A DNA stretch of 15,685 nt from Candidatus Moranbacteria bacterium RIFCSPHIGHO2_02_FULL_40_12b (GCA_001784725.1 MFRX01000011.1:10318-26002), one strand, 5' to 3'. Shown: positions 6,662 through 12,989, counted from the stretch's first letter. Made by a program: numbers and translations. The notes: generated by a model not told the origin, from the sequence alone.

Positions 6662-6820
6662 ATGGAACAGAGAAATAAAAATAATCTAGAATGGAGGTAT
6701 CGGTTCGTCCGGCGTCATTTCGGGGGATTGACAGTTGCGAGCATCAGAAATACTACCAAGGAAGAATTGGAGATTTTACAGACATTTCTGAAAGACGTCA
6801 TTAAAGAAAAAAAGATCTAA
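6662..6820 (+). CDS. 52-residue basic protein with strong Shine-Dalgarno, function unknown
   Basis: The frame runs from ATG 6662 to TAA 6818-6820. It is led by a perfect AGGAGG at 6651-6656, five bases before the ATG, the best ribosome-binding site in the left half of the window. The protein begins MEQRNKNNLEWRYRFVRRHF, continues GGLTVASIRNTTKEELEILQ and ends in a Lys-rich helix. The middle part looks like a start-of-helix pattern (TTKEELEILQTFLKDVIKEKK), and the Arg/Trp-rich first third could bind nucleic acid, but no family is recognised. It is bounded by a candidate promoter and a good terminator, which supports an independently expressed small protein. Confidence 0.65.
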   Translation: MEQRNKNNLEWRYRFVRRHFGGLTVASIRNTTKEELEILQTFLKDVIKEKKI

Positions 6821-6832
6821 AAACATGAACTA

Positions 6833-6860
6833 AGGGCTGGCATTAGTCAGTCCCTTTTTT
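6833..6860 (+). terminator. Rho-independent terminator after the 52-residue gene
   Basis: AGGGCTG (6833-6839) pairs with CAGTCCCT (6848-6855) with one bulged T and an 8-base loop, followed by a run of T to 6860. It lies 13 bases after the stop codon at 6820. Confidence 0.75.
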
Positions 6861-6862
6861 AA

Positions 6863-7036
6863 TGGTATAATAAAAATGCAAATTATCTATCGGCGACGGG
6901 GGAATAAAATTTCTGCTTAAATCTAATAAACTCCATCTCTAATTCGCGCGAATAGGAGAATAAGGAAATCATGTGATGAGATTTGTTTCGGACCGTTCGC
7001 AATCCGGCGGAAGGCGCAGGAAATTTAAAAAAAATT
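6863..7036 (+). promoter_or_regulatory. Extended -10 and unexplained leader before the 54-residue gene
   Basis: TGGTATAAT at 6863-6871 is an extended -10 immediately after the terminator. The following 165 bases have no convincing ORF and contain a perfect palindrome ATTCGCGCGAAT at 6942-6953. That palindrome can be widened by flanking CTCC near 6931 and GGAG near 6955. The length and internal pairing suggest a structured leader or a small RNA. I could not match it to a known riboswitch or RNA class. Confidence 0.35.
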
Positions 7037-7201
7037 ATGAAAATAAATAAAGAATGGCATTTGAAAAATCGAATGCCGAAAAATCCGGCTCTGGAGCAAA
7101 GGATCAAGTGGCATAAGGAGCATGCCAAGTTTTGCGCTTGCAGGGAGATGCCCGCTAAACTAAAAGCGGAAATAAAAAAATTAGAAAAATCAAAAAAATA
7201 A
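7037..7201 (+). CDS. Small conserved HLKNRMPKN-type hypothetical protein
   Basis: This encodes 54 residues from ATG 7037 (MKINKEWHLKNRMPKNPALE...). An in-frame TTG at 6983 would extend it, but the extra residues look unlike protein and the ATG-started form matches a recognisable family. The features are W7-H8, NRMPKNPALEQRIKWHKEHAKFCACR and a Lys-rich tail. From memory, short proteins with this HL..NRMPKNPTLEQRI.WH.EH...C.CR pattern occur in many unrelated bacteria and candidate phyla, with no assigned function. The two cysteines in CAC together with the histidines could bind metal. It is 35 bases upstream of the hydrolase gene. Confidence 0.75.
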   Translation: MKINKEWHLKNRMPKNPALEQRIKWHKEHAKFCACREMPAKLKAEIKKLEKSKK

Positions 7202-7236
7202 AATCCAGGACTACTGAGTTAAGTATAAATAAATTT

Positions 7237-7800
7237 ATGATAAAAAAACGCGTATTTATAATCCACCAGTGGGACGGAAATCCGGACGAGGGTTGGTTGA
7301 GTTGGCTTAGCGATGAACTAAAAAAGAAGGGATTTGAAGTAATTGCTCCGCAAATGCCCAATTCCGGAGAGCCAAAAATAGGGGAATGGGTTTCTTTCCT
7401 TGCCGATTTGGCGGGCGAGCCGGATGAACGGACTTTTTTTGTGGGACACAGCATCGGTTGCCAGGCGATTATGAGATATTTGGAGGCCATTTATCCGCAG
7501 AAAGTTGGCGGCGCGGTTTTTGTCGCCGGGTGGTTTCATTTGGAAAATCTGGAGGGGCCGGAAGAGGAGGCGATTGCCAAACCGTGGATTGAGACCCCGA
7601 TTAATTTTGAAAAAGTTAGAAATGCAGCCAATAATTTTACCGTAATTTTATCCGACGCGGATCCTTATGTTCCATTGGGCGACAAAGAAATTTTTGAAGA
7701 GAAACTTGGCGCCAAGGTAATAGTGCAGAAAGGAAAAGGCCATTTTACGGAAGATGATAATGTAACGGAAATACCTGAAATTTTAAAACTGATAAAATAA
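7237..7800 (+). CDS. RBBP9/YdeN-type alpha/beta serine hydrolase
   Basis: A 187-residue single-domain alpha/beta hydrolase of the RBBP9/YdeN family. The nucleophile elbow GHSIG places Ser72; the acid is Asp142 in SDADPYVP, and the base is His169 in GKGHF. Order and spacing match the compact members of this family (usually 180-190 residues). The N-terminal strand FIIHQWDGNPDEGW is the usual oxyanion-hole region. It acts in the cytoplasm; its substrate is unknown, as for most bacterial relatives, and an esterase-type activity is the usual prediction. ATG 7237 follows an AT-rich stretch without a Shine-Dalgarno. No terminator was found before the greA promoter. Confidence 0.9.
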   Translation: MIKKRVFIIHQWDGNPDEGWLSWLSDELKKKGFEVIAPQMPNSGEPKIGEWVSFLADLAGEPDERTFFVGHSIGCQAIMRYLEAIYPQKVGGAVFVAGWFHLENLEGPEEEAIAKPWIETPINFEKVRNAANNFTVILSDADPYVPLGDKEIFEEKLGAKVIVQKGKGHFTEDDNVTEIPEILKLIK

Positions 7801-7858
7801 AAGGATCTATCGAGATTGAAAATCGATAATAAGCTACGTGATAAAAAATTCAGTGGCA

Positions 7859-7886
7859 TTGACAACTTTTCTTTATCTGCTATAAT
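7859..7886 (+). promoter_or_regulatory. Consensus promoter of greA
   Basis: TTGACA at 7859-7864 and TATAAT at 7881-7886 are both perfect and separated by 16 bases. Transcription would begin around 7893, giving a leader of about 85 bases before the greA ATG. This is the best promoter match in the window. Confidence 0.8.
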
Positions 7887-7934
7887 TTTCTCGTAATCAA
7901 TAATATTAATTGGAATAAAAAAATAATTTTTCTT

Positions 7935-7958
7935 CATGCTTTTGGGAGCATGTTTTTT
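7935..7958 (+). terminator. Rho-independent terminator inside the greA leader
   Basis: CATGCT (7935-7940) pairs perfectly with AGCATG (7947-7952) around a TTTGGG loop and is followed directly by six T. It lies between the greA promoter and the greA start, so it would end many transcripts after about 65 bases and leave only readthrough for greA. Confidence 0.7.
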
Positions 7959-7978
7959 AATAAGCTAAGAATAAAAAA

Positions 7979-8434
7979 ATGACGCGACTAATTACCAAAG
8001 AAGGTCTCAAAAAGATTCAGGAGGAGCTGGAGCATAGGAAAGGGCAGTTAAGGCAGGAAATAGCGAGAGCCATAAAAGAAGCCAAGGAACAAGGCGATTT
8101 AAGCGAAAACGCGGAATACGCCGAGGCAAAAAGGCAGCAGAACGAGAATGAAAACAGGATTGCGGAACTGGAAATAACTCTGAAAAATTCCGAAGTGGCT
8201 GAACGCGACGAATCAGCCGCCGGGGTTCAGATTGGCTCAAAAGTAAAAGTAAAATATGGCGGATCTGTAATGGAATTCCGGATTGTGGGCACTAATGAAG
8301 CCAATCCCAGTGAGATGAAAATTTCCAATGAGTCGCCGATGGGCAAGGCGTTTATGGGGCATGCGAAAGGTGATGAGGTCGTTGTTGAAACTCCAAGCGG
8401 TAAAGTAACATATAAAATATTGGATGTAAGTTAG
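7979..8434 (+). CDS. greA: Transcription elongation factor GreA
   Basis: GreA enters the secondary channel of RNA polymerase and stimulates cleavage of backtracked transcripts. The 151-residue protein has the full layout. An N-terminal antiparallel coiled coil (about 5-75) carries the tip motif GDLSENAEY, with acidic residues Asp40 and Glu43 that hold the catalytic Mg ion. A C-terminal FKBP-like domain (about 80-151) contains IGSKVKVKYGG and ESPMGKAFMGHAKGDEVVV. Length is slightly below the usual 157-158. ATG 7979 has no Shine-Dalgarno and is preceded by an A-rich run. A consensus promoter and a terminator-like hairpin precede it, suggesting that readthrough controls its level. Confidence 0.97.
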   Translation: MTRLITKEGLKKIQEELEHRKGQLRQEIARAIKEAKEQGDLSENAEYAEAKRQQNENENRIAELEITLKNSEVAERDESAAGVQIGSKVKVKYGGSVMEFRIVGTNEANPSEMKISNESPMGKAFMGHAKGDEVVVETPSGKVTYKILDVS

Positions 8435-8491
8435 TTTGTTTTATTGTATTTTTTGTATTAAAAACAGTTTGCATAGAAATAAAAACAAATA

Positions 8492-8983
8492 ATGAAAACT
8501 GAAAAAGAAAATTATATTTACGCTTTCCTGAGAATCGCGATGGGTTGGATTTTTCTTTGGCCGTTTTGGGATAAAATTTTCGGACTGGGATATTCAACTA
8601 TGCCCGGCAAGGCGTGGATTAACGGAGTTTCACCGACAACCGGTTTTTTAATGAAAGCTACCAAAGGCCCCTTTAAGGAAATATTTCAAGGCCTGGCGGG
8701 CAGCGCTTTTGTTGACTGGCTTTTTATGGCCGGGTTGGTTTTAATAGGCCTGGCGTTAATGCTGGGAATTTTAGTAAAACTTGCCGCTTACTCCGGGTCA
8801 GTGATGTTTTTTTTGATGTGGCTGGCGGCGCTTCCTCCGGAACGCAATCCCATTATTGACGAACACATTATTTATATATTAATAATATTAGCGCTGGCTT
8901 ATTCCGAAAAGGGGTATCTTTTCAGCATCAGCCGATGGTGGTCAAATACAAATTTAGTGAAAAAATTTCCAATTTTCAAATAG
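8492..8983 (+). CDS. DoxX-family integral membrane protein
   Basis: This encodes 163 residues with four predicted membrane helices at about 9-28, 75-95, 98-114 and 124-138. The start YAFLRIAMGWIFLWPFWDKIFGLGY, the long polar loop with GKAWINGVSPTTGFL between helices 1 and 2, and the later GLVLIGLALMLGILVKLAAYSG are typical of the DoxX/DoxD superfamily. Members include the small subunit of thiosulfate:quinone oxidoreductase and many uncharacterised proteins linked to redox balance. No quinone oxidoreductase partner is nearby, so the activity is unknown. It lies 57 bases after greA without a clear terminator, so partial co-transcription is possible. Confidence 0.85.
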   Translation: MKTEKENYIYAFLRIAMGWIFLWPFWDKIFGLGYSTMPGKAWINGVSPTTGFLMKATKGPFKEIFQGLAGSAFVDWLFMAGLVLIGLALMLGILVKLAAYSGSVMFFLMWLAALPPERNPIIDEHIIYILIILALAYSEKGYLFSISRWWSNTNLVKKFPIFK

Positions 8984-8986
8984 ATA

Positions 8987-9058
8987 TCTCCCTTTTTAAA
9001 AGGGAGAATAAAAGAGGGATTTTTAAAAATCTCCCACAGCCCCTCTTTTACAAAGAGG
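8987..9058. repeat. Composite palindromic repeat cluster
   Basis: Three inverted repeats lie head to tail. TCTCCCTTTT (8987-8996) pairs with AAAAGGGAGA (8998-9007); GGGATTTTT (9016-9024) pairs with AAAAATCTCCC (9025-9035) with a two-base bulge; CCTCTTT (9042-9048) pairs with AAAGAGG (9052-9058). Also, TAAAAGAGGG (9009-9018) is perfectly complementary to CCCTCTTTTA (9041-9050), so an alternative larger fold exists. The pattern recalls dispersed intergenic palindromic (REP/MITE-like) units seen in many genomes. It fills most of the gap between the DoxX and idi genes. Confidence 0.65.
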
Positions 9059-9076
9059 AAGTGGCGCTATTACAAT

Positions 9077-9592
9077 ATGAAAAAAGAAAAAGTCGTATTG
9101 GTTGATAAAAATAACAAAAAAATCGGAATTGAAGAAAAAATAAGAGCCCATACTGAAGGCAAACTTCACCGGGCTTTTTCCATTTTCATATTTAATTCCA
9201 AAAATGAATTATTACTGCAAAGAAGGGCCAAGACAAAATACCACTGCGGGGGATTGTGGACCAATACCTGTTGCAGCCATCCGCGTCCGGGAGAAAAAAT
9301 AATTGATGCCGCTAAGCGCCGGCTTAAAGAGGAAATGGGAATCATTACGGAAGATATTTGGAATGTTTCCAGTTTTATTTACAAAGCGATTTTGGGCAAT
9401 GGCCTTACGGAACACGAATATGATTATGTTTTGGCTGGCAATTACAATGAAAGCCCGAAGATTAACCTTAAAGAAGTGGACAATTGGAAATGGGTGACGC
9501 TGGAAGAGTTGAAAAAAGATATCAAAGAAAACGCCGACAAATATACTCCCTGGTTCCGGATAATTTTGGAAAAATATTTGGATAAACTTTAG
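9077..9592 (+). CDS. idi: Isopentenyl-diphosphate delta-isomerase, type I
   Basis: The enzyme interconverts isopentenyl and dimethylallyl diphosphate, the two building blocks of isoprenoids. The 171-residue protein has a Nudix-like fold with the type I signature. Metal-binding His25 and His31 are in RAHTEGKLHRAFS; the catalytic Cys66 is in TNTCCSHPRPGE; the Nudix-like helix is AAKRRLKEEMGI; metal and catalytic acids Glu112 and Glu114 are in TEHEYDYVL. The length is close to that of short bacterial forms (about 180). No other isoprenoid gene is in the window, so it probably acts on supplied or salvaged precursors or with genes elsewhere. ATG 9077 lacks a Shine-Dalgarno; the repeat cluster ends 18 bases upstream. 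Confidence 0.95.
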   Translation: MKKEKVVLVDKNNKKIGIEEKIRAHTEGKLHRAFSIFIFNSKNELLLQRRAKTKYHCGGLWTNTCCSHPRPGEKIIDAAKRRLKEEMGIITEDIWNVSSFIYKAILGNGLTEHEYDYVLAGNYNESPKINLKEVDNWKWVTLEELKKDIKENADKYTPWFRIILEKYLDKL

Positions 9593-9596
9593 AAAT

Positions 9597-9764
9597 ATGG
9601 CAATAAAACCGGTTTGCGATAAGTGTAAAAAGGAATTAAAAGATTTCGGCGGAATTTTATTGAGTCCTCCTGATAAAGATGGAAAAGTAAAAAAATTTCA
9701 TTTATGCAATAAATGTTATAAAAATATCACACAATCCTTAAATAATAGGAGTAAAAATAAATAA
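9597..9764 (+). CDS. 55-residue zinc-ribbon-like protein
   Basis: The frame runs from ATG 9597 to TAA 9762-9764, four bases after idi. Two CxxC knuckles, Cys7/Cys10 (VCDKCKKEL) and Cys37/Cys40 (LCNKCYKN), sit at either end of a 26-residue stretch containing DFGGILLSPPDKDGKVKKFHL, the classic layout of a small zinc ribbon. It could bind nucleic acid or protein, but the sequence does not say which. From memory, similar short proteins recur in CPR genomes. The 4-base gap to idi and the terminator downstream suggest it ends the idi transcript. The basic, Asn-rich tail is probably disordered. Confidence 0.75.
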   Translation: MAIKPVCDKCKKELKDFGGILLSPPDKDGKVKKFHLCNKCYKNITQSLNNRSKNK

Positions 9765-9786
9765 TATATTAAGCCTTTATTTTATT

Positions 9787-9809
9787 AAACAGGCAACGTC
9801 TGTTTTTTT
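9787..9809 (+). terminator. Rho-independent terminator between the zinc-ribbon gene and lysS
   Basis: AAACAG (9787-9792) pairs with CTGTTT (9800-9805) around a 7-base loop GCAACGT, followed by a T-run to 9809. It separates the idi/zinc-ribbon pair from the lysS run. The stem is short and only moderately GC-rich. Confidence 0.6.
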
Positions 9810-9810
9810 A

Positions 9811-9839
9811 TTGCCAATTTCGGAAAAATAAGGTAAATT
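9811..9839 (+). promoter_or_regulatory. Candidate lysS promoter giving a leaderless transcript
   Basis: TTGCCA at 9811-9816 and TAAATT at 9834-9839 are separated by 17 bases. The expected start site, about seven bases after the -10, coincides with the lysS ATG at 9846. No Shine-Dalgarno is placed for that ATG, which fits leaderless translation. The matches to consensus are only partial. Confidence 0.4.
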
Positions 9840-9845
9840 TATAGT

Positions 9846-11294
9846 ATGCTAAAAGATATTTTAAAGACAAAACTGGAAAAGTTAGAGAACCTGAAAAGGG
9901 CTGGCATGGATACGTATCCGGAAAAAACAGAGCGGAATTTTTACAATGGCGAAGCGCTGGACGGATTCGACAAGCTCACCGCAAAAGAAATAATTTTAGC
10001 CGGAAGAGTGAGGTCTTTCCGCCCGATGGGCAATGCCGCTTTCGCCCATATTGAGGACGAATCAGGAAAAATCCAGATATTTTTGAGCAAAAAAAATATC
10101 GGCGAGGAGAAATATAAATTATTTGTTGACAATATAGAGATAGGAGATTTTATTCAAACGAAAGGGAAACTTTTTAAGACAAAAAAAGACGAAAAGACGC
10201 TGGATGTTTCGGACTGGAAAATTTTATCAAAATCCATCTGCCCGGTACCGACGGAGTATTTCGGAATCAAAAACAGCGAGGAACTTTTAAGAAAGCGCTA
10301 TTTAGATCTGATGCTTAATCCTGAAACGCGCGAAGTTTTCCGCAAGAAAAATATTTTCTGGCAGACAATCAGAAATTTTATGGCTAATGAAAAATTTTTG
10401 GAAGTTCAGACACCCGTGCTGGAACATATTCCCGGCGGAGCGGACGCGGAGCCGTTTAAAACGCATTATAACGCGCTGGATGAGGAATTATACCTTAGAA
10501 TATCCCTGGAACTTCCGCTTAAGCGGCTTCTGGTTGGCGGCTACGAAAAAGTTTTTGAAATCGGGCGCGTATTCCGCAATGAAGGAATCAGCCGCGAGCA
10601 TCTGCAGGAGTTTGACCATATGGAATTTTACGCCGCCTATTGGGATTTGGAAAAAGGAATGGAATTTGCGGAAAAAATGTTCAAAGAAATTGTTTATAAA
10701 GTTTTAGGAAGCTATGAACACGAATACGAAAACAATAAAATAAATTGGAATGTTAAATTTCCTATTGTTGATTATTTTGAGGAATTTAAAAAAGCTACCG
10801 GACTGGATTTAAAAACAGACATATCTATTAAAGAACTTTGCGCGAAGGCGTATAAATTAGGAATTAAATATGAGAAATCATACGGTAAAGGTCGGATGAT
10901 TGACACAATCTATAAAAGAACCATCCGTCCAAAATTAATTCAATTATGCTTTTTAGTCGGTCATCCGATTGAAGTTTCTCCTTTATCCAAAAAAGATTCC
11001 AAAAACCCAAAAAGGGCTCTGCGCTTTCAGATTGTTGCCGGGGGATCGGAACTTTGCAACGCTTTTTCGGAACTCAACGATCCGATTGACCAGAGAGAAA
11101 GATTTAAAGAACAAGTAAAACTCCGCGAAGCGGGAGACAAGGAAGCCCAGATGATGGACGAGGATTTTTTGGAAGCCATTGAATACGGCCTGCCTCCGGC
11201 TTTCGGCTTTGGAATGAGCGAGCGCCTATTTGCTTTTCTTCTCAATAAATCCGTCCGCGAAACCGTGATTTTTCCGGCGATGAAAGAAAAATAA
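9846..11294 (+). CDS. lysS: Lysyl-tRNA synthetase, class II
   Basis: It charges tRNA-Lys with lysine using ATP. The 482-residue protein has an N-terminal OB-fold anticodon-binding domain (about 45-135; LAGRVRSFRPMGNAAFAHIED) and a class II catalytic core. Motif 1 region is FLEVQTPVLEHIPGGADAEPF. Motif 2 is FEIGRVFRNEGISREHLQEFDHMEF with Arg244. The LysRS signature VGHPIEVSPL is followed by GGSELCNAFSELNDPIDQRERF. Motif 3 is GLPPAFGFGMSERL (448-461) with Arg460. In motif 3 the usual GxGxGxDR is shortened and altered to GFGMSER, which may be lineage-typical. Length is a little under the common 490-505. It opens a tightly spaced run; the next gene starts one base after its stop. Confidence 0.97.
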   Translation: MLKDILKTKLEKLENLKRAGMDTYPEKTERNFYNGEALDGFDKLTAKEIILAGRVRSFRPMGNAAFAHIEDESGKIQIFLSKKNIGEEKYKLFVDNIEIGDFIQTKGKLFKTKKDEKTLDVSDWKILSKSICPVPTEYFGIKNSEELLRKRYLDLMLNPETREVFRKKNIFWQTIRNFMANEKFLEVQTPVLEHIPGGADAEPFKTHYNALDEELYLRISLELPLKRLLVGGYEKVFEIGRVFRNEGISREHLQEFDHMEFYAAYWDLEKGMEFAEKMFKEIVYKVLGSYEHEYENNKINWNVKFPIVDYFEEFKKATGLDLKTDISIKELCAKAYKLGIKYEKSYGKGRMIDTIYKRTIRPKLIQLCFLVGHPIEVSPLSKKDSKNPKRALRFQIVAGGSELCNAFSELNDPIDQRERFKEQVKLREAGDKEAQMMDEDFLEAIEYGLPPAFGFGMSERLFAFLLNKSVRETVIFPAMKEK

Positions 11295-11295
11295 A

Positions 11296-11814
11296 ATGGA
11301 ACTGGCTATCGTAAAATTTTTGAATCGCTTTAAATTGGGAATTTTTGATTCTTTTCTTGAATTCGTCAACCGGACGGTTTTTTTATTTATTTTTTGGACT
11401 GCTGTCGCCTTTGCGTTTTTGCTATTTGACGATGCTTATGGGAAAAAAATTTTCTGGGGAATAATAACAGCGGCGCTTCTGCACTTTGCCGTGAGCGAAG
11501 GATTAATAAAACATATTCTTATTAAATTTTGGGGGAAAAGAGCAAGGCCGTATCTGGCGCATCCAGGCGAAATTAAACCGATTGGAAAACCGCACAAGGA
11601 CTCTTCGTTTCCTTCCAGCCACATGGCGAGCGCGCTGGCAATCCTGGCAGTTATTCTTTTTTTCCATCCCCTATTTTGGCCTTGGGCGCTTCTCTTTGTT
11701 ATTATTTTGGCGTTTTTCCGGATGCGCAGCGGGATGCATTACCCGACGGATGTTCTGGCCGGGGCTATTTTGGGAATAATTTATGGAATTATCGCGATTA
11801 AAATTATCAATTAA
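11296..11814 (+). CDS. PAP2-family membrane phosphatase
   Basis: This encodes 172 residues with several membrane helices (about 28-45, 52-72, 110-126, 129-141, 154-170) and the three PAP2 phosphatase motifs in order: KX6RP at Lys77-Arg84-Pro85, PSSH at 106-109 with the acid/base His109, and RX5HX3D at Arg142, His148 (nucleophile) and Asp152. The family removes phosphate from lipid phosphates such as phosphatidic acid or undecaprenyl pyrophosphate, with the active site outside the membrane. The bacterial alternative is a phosphatidylglycerophosphate phosphatase role. The usual Ser before the third-motif Arg is Phe here. It starts one base after the lysS stop, so it is almost certainly co-transcribed. 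Confidence 0.92.
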   Translation: MELAIVKFLNRFKLGIFDSFLEFVNRTVFLFIFWTAVAFAFLLFDDAYGKKIFWGIITAALLHFAVSEGLIKHILIKFWGKRARPYLAHPGEIKPIGKPHKDSSFPSSHMASALAILAVILFFHPLFWPWALLFVIILAFFRMRSGMHYPTDVLAGAILGIIYGIIAIKIIN

Positions 11815-11822
11815 ATAATTGT

Positions 11823-12170
11823 ATGGGCATACAAGTAGAATTCAATTCCGATCTGGCGCTGCGAAATATATCTGAATTTAAAGCCGGGCGGAGAAAAATT
11901 GAAGAGTGCGTGCCAAGTCCTTTAAGAAAAGAAAAGGTTTATAATTTTCTGAAAAAAGGTCTGAGAAATTATTGGCTTGACGGGGAATTACCGCTCGTAG
12001 AAACTAAGGGCGACCAGAAATTATCCCGTCCATTAGCAAGCATTGTCATTCTGGAAGCGACGCATTTCAAGCAAAAAGGAGAGATGTGGACGAAAGGAAA
12101 ATACAAAATAATAGAGGTCTTCAAGGATGATAAAATTCATTTTGAAAATATGACCATATTAAGAAAATAA
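11823..12170 (+). CDS. Conserved hypothetical protein, 115 residues
   Basis: This is a soluble mixed alpha/beta protein. The N-terminal half is charged (SEFKAGRRKIEECVPSPLRKEKVYNFLKKGLRNYWLDGE) and the C-terminal half is strand-rich (SRPLASIVILEATHFKQKGEMWTKGKYKIIEVF). The phrase LKKGLRNYWLDGELPLVETKGDQKLSRPLASIVILEATHF is distinctive. From memory it belongs to a family confined mostly to Parcubacteria-like genomes, with no known function. It lies eight bases after the PAP2 stop and four bases before the Nudix start, inside the lysS run. The position next to nucleotide-handling genes is suggestive but not evidence of activity. Confidence 0.7.
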   Translation: MGIQVEFNSDLALRNISEFKAGRRKIEECVPSPLRKEKVYNFLKKGLRNYWLDGELPLVETKGDQKLSRPLASIVILEATHFKQKGEMWTKGKYKIIEVFKDDKIHFENMTILRK

Positions 12171-12174
12171 TTTT

Positions 12175-12570
12175 ATGCACCGAAGTGTGGCGGCGATAAT
12201 AAGAAACGAAAGAGGGGATATTTTGATGATGGATCGGAAAAATTTTCCGTTTGGTTGGGCGTGTCCGGCGGGGCATATTGAAGAAAATGAAATGCCGGAA
12301 GAAGCATTACAAAGAGAAGTAAAGGAAGAAACTGGGCTGGATGTTGATGATTTTAAGTTAGTAGTTCATGAATTTTTGGATTGGAATGAATGCAAAAGAG
12401 GCGTCAAGGGACACGACTTTTTCGTGTATGAAATTTCCGAGTGGGAAGGAGAAATCCATCAAAATAAATTGGAGTCCAAAGATTTGAAATGGCAGCCGGC
12501 TTCAGAAATAAAAAATCTGAAACTTGAGCCGGCCTGGGAATATTTTCTTAAAAAATTAAAAATCATATGA
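12175..12570 (+). CDS. Nudix hydrolase
   Basis: This encodes 131 residues with a perfect Nudix box GX5EX7REUXEEXGU: Gly33, Glu39, Arg47-Glu48, Glu51-Glu52 and Gly54. Such enzymes split nucleoside diphosphates linked to another group, for example oxidised dNTPs or ADP-ribose, with Mg bound by the Glu residues. The start VAAIIRNERGDILMMDR and FGWACPAGHIE resemble MutT-like members, but the substrate cannot be told from the sequence. Its stop overlaps the next start (ATGA at 12567-12570), which argues for translational coupling with the two deoxyribosyltransferase-like genes and for a shared role in handling nucleotides or nucleosides. Confidence 0.93.
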   Translation: MHRSVAAIIRNERGDILMMDRKNFPFGWACPAGHIEENEMPEEALQREVKEETGLDVDDFKLVVHEFLDWNECKRGVKGHDFFVYEISEWEGEIHQNKLESKDLKWQPASEIKNLKLEPAWEYFLKKLKII

Positions 12571-12989
12571 AAATAACAATTGTTGGAAGTTCAGTTTTTG
12601 CAAAACAAATGGTTGAATATCGCGATAAACTCATTACTCTTGGTCATAAGAACAATCTACACGAACATTATGTCGCTCAGGGAATGGGAGAAATGAAAGA
12701 CATGATTGAATGGATGAAAAAGGAACATGCAAATGTCAAAATTGAAAATGATTACATAAAGTATCATTATAATGAAATAGTGGAAGGAGATGCTATTCTG
12801 GTTTTGAATTATGATAAGAACGGAATCAAGAATTATATTGGCGGAAATACGCTTATGGAACTGGGATTTGCGCATGTGCATGACAAGAAGATATTTTTAC
12901 TTAATCCGATTCCCGAAATGCCATATTCTGAGGAAATAAAAGCTGTACAGCCCGTGATATTGAATGGTGATTTATCAAAAATTATATGA
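12567..12989 (+). CDS. Nucleoside 2-deoxyribosyltransferase-like protein, copy 1
   Basis: This encodes 140 residues. MKITIVGSSVF resembles the N-terminal strand and phosphate loop of the nucleoside 2-deoxyribosyltransferase fold. GDAILVLNYDKNGIKNYIGGNTLMELGFA places an Asp (75) and the candidate catalytic Glu98 in the NTLMELGFA motif, equivalent to the nucleophilic Glu of family members. These enzymes move deoxyribose between bases or hydrolyse nucleotides such as dNMPs; the reaction here is unknown. It overlaps the Nudix stop and the next start by ATGA. The protein is clearly paralogous to its downstream neighbour, especially over the last 70 residues. Between residues 28 and 70 it differs, with a Met/His-rich stretch. 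Confidence 0.8.
   Translation: MKITIVGSSVFAKQMVEYRDKLITLGHKNNLHEHYVAQGMGEMKDMIEWMKKEHANVKIENDYIKYHYNEIVEGDAILVLNYDKNGIKNYIGGNTLMELGFAHVHDKKIFLLNPIPEMPYSEEIKAVQPVILNGDLSKII

Noticed and set aside
6988..7006. T-arm-like sequence GGACCGTTCGCAATCC suggesting a tRNA
   Set aside because: The stem around the TTCGCAA loop does not pair over five bases, and no acceptor stem or anticodon arm can be built around it.
6983..7036. N-terminal extension of the 54-residue gene from TTG 6983
   Set aside because: The added residues (MFRTVRNPAEGAGNLKKI) are not part of the recognisable small-protein family, and ATG 7037 gives a clean start.
10387..10707. Second forward open frame inside lysS
   Set aside because: It is an out-of-frame shadow of the catalytic core; the lysS frame carries all class II motifs.
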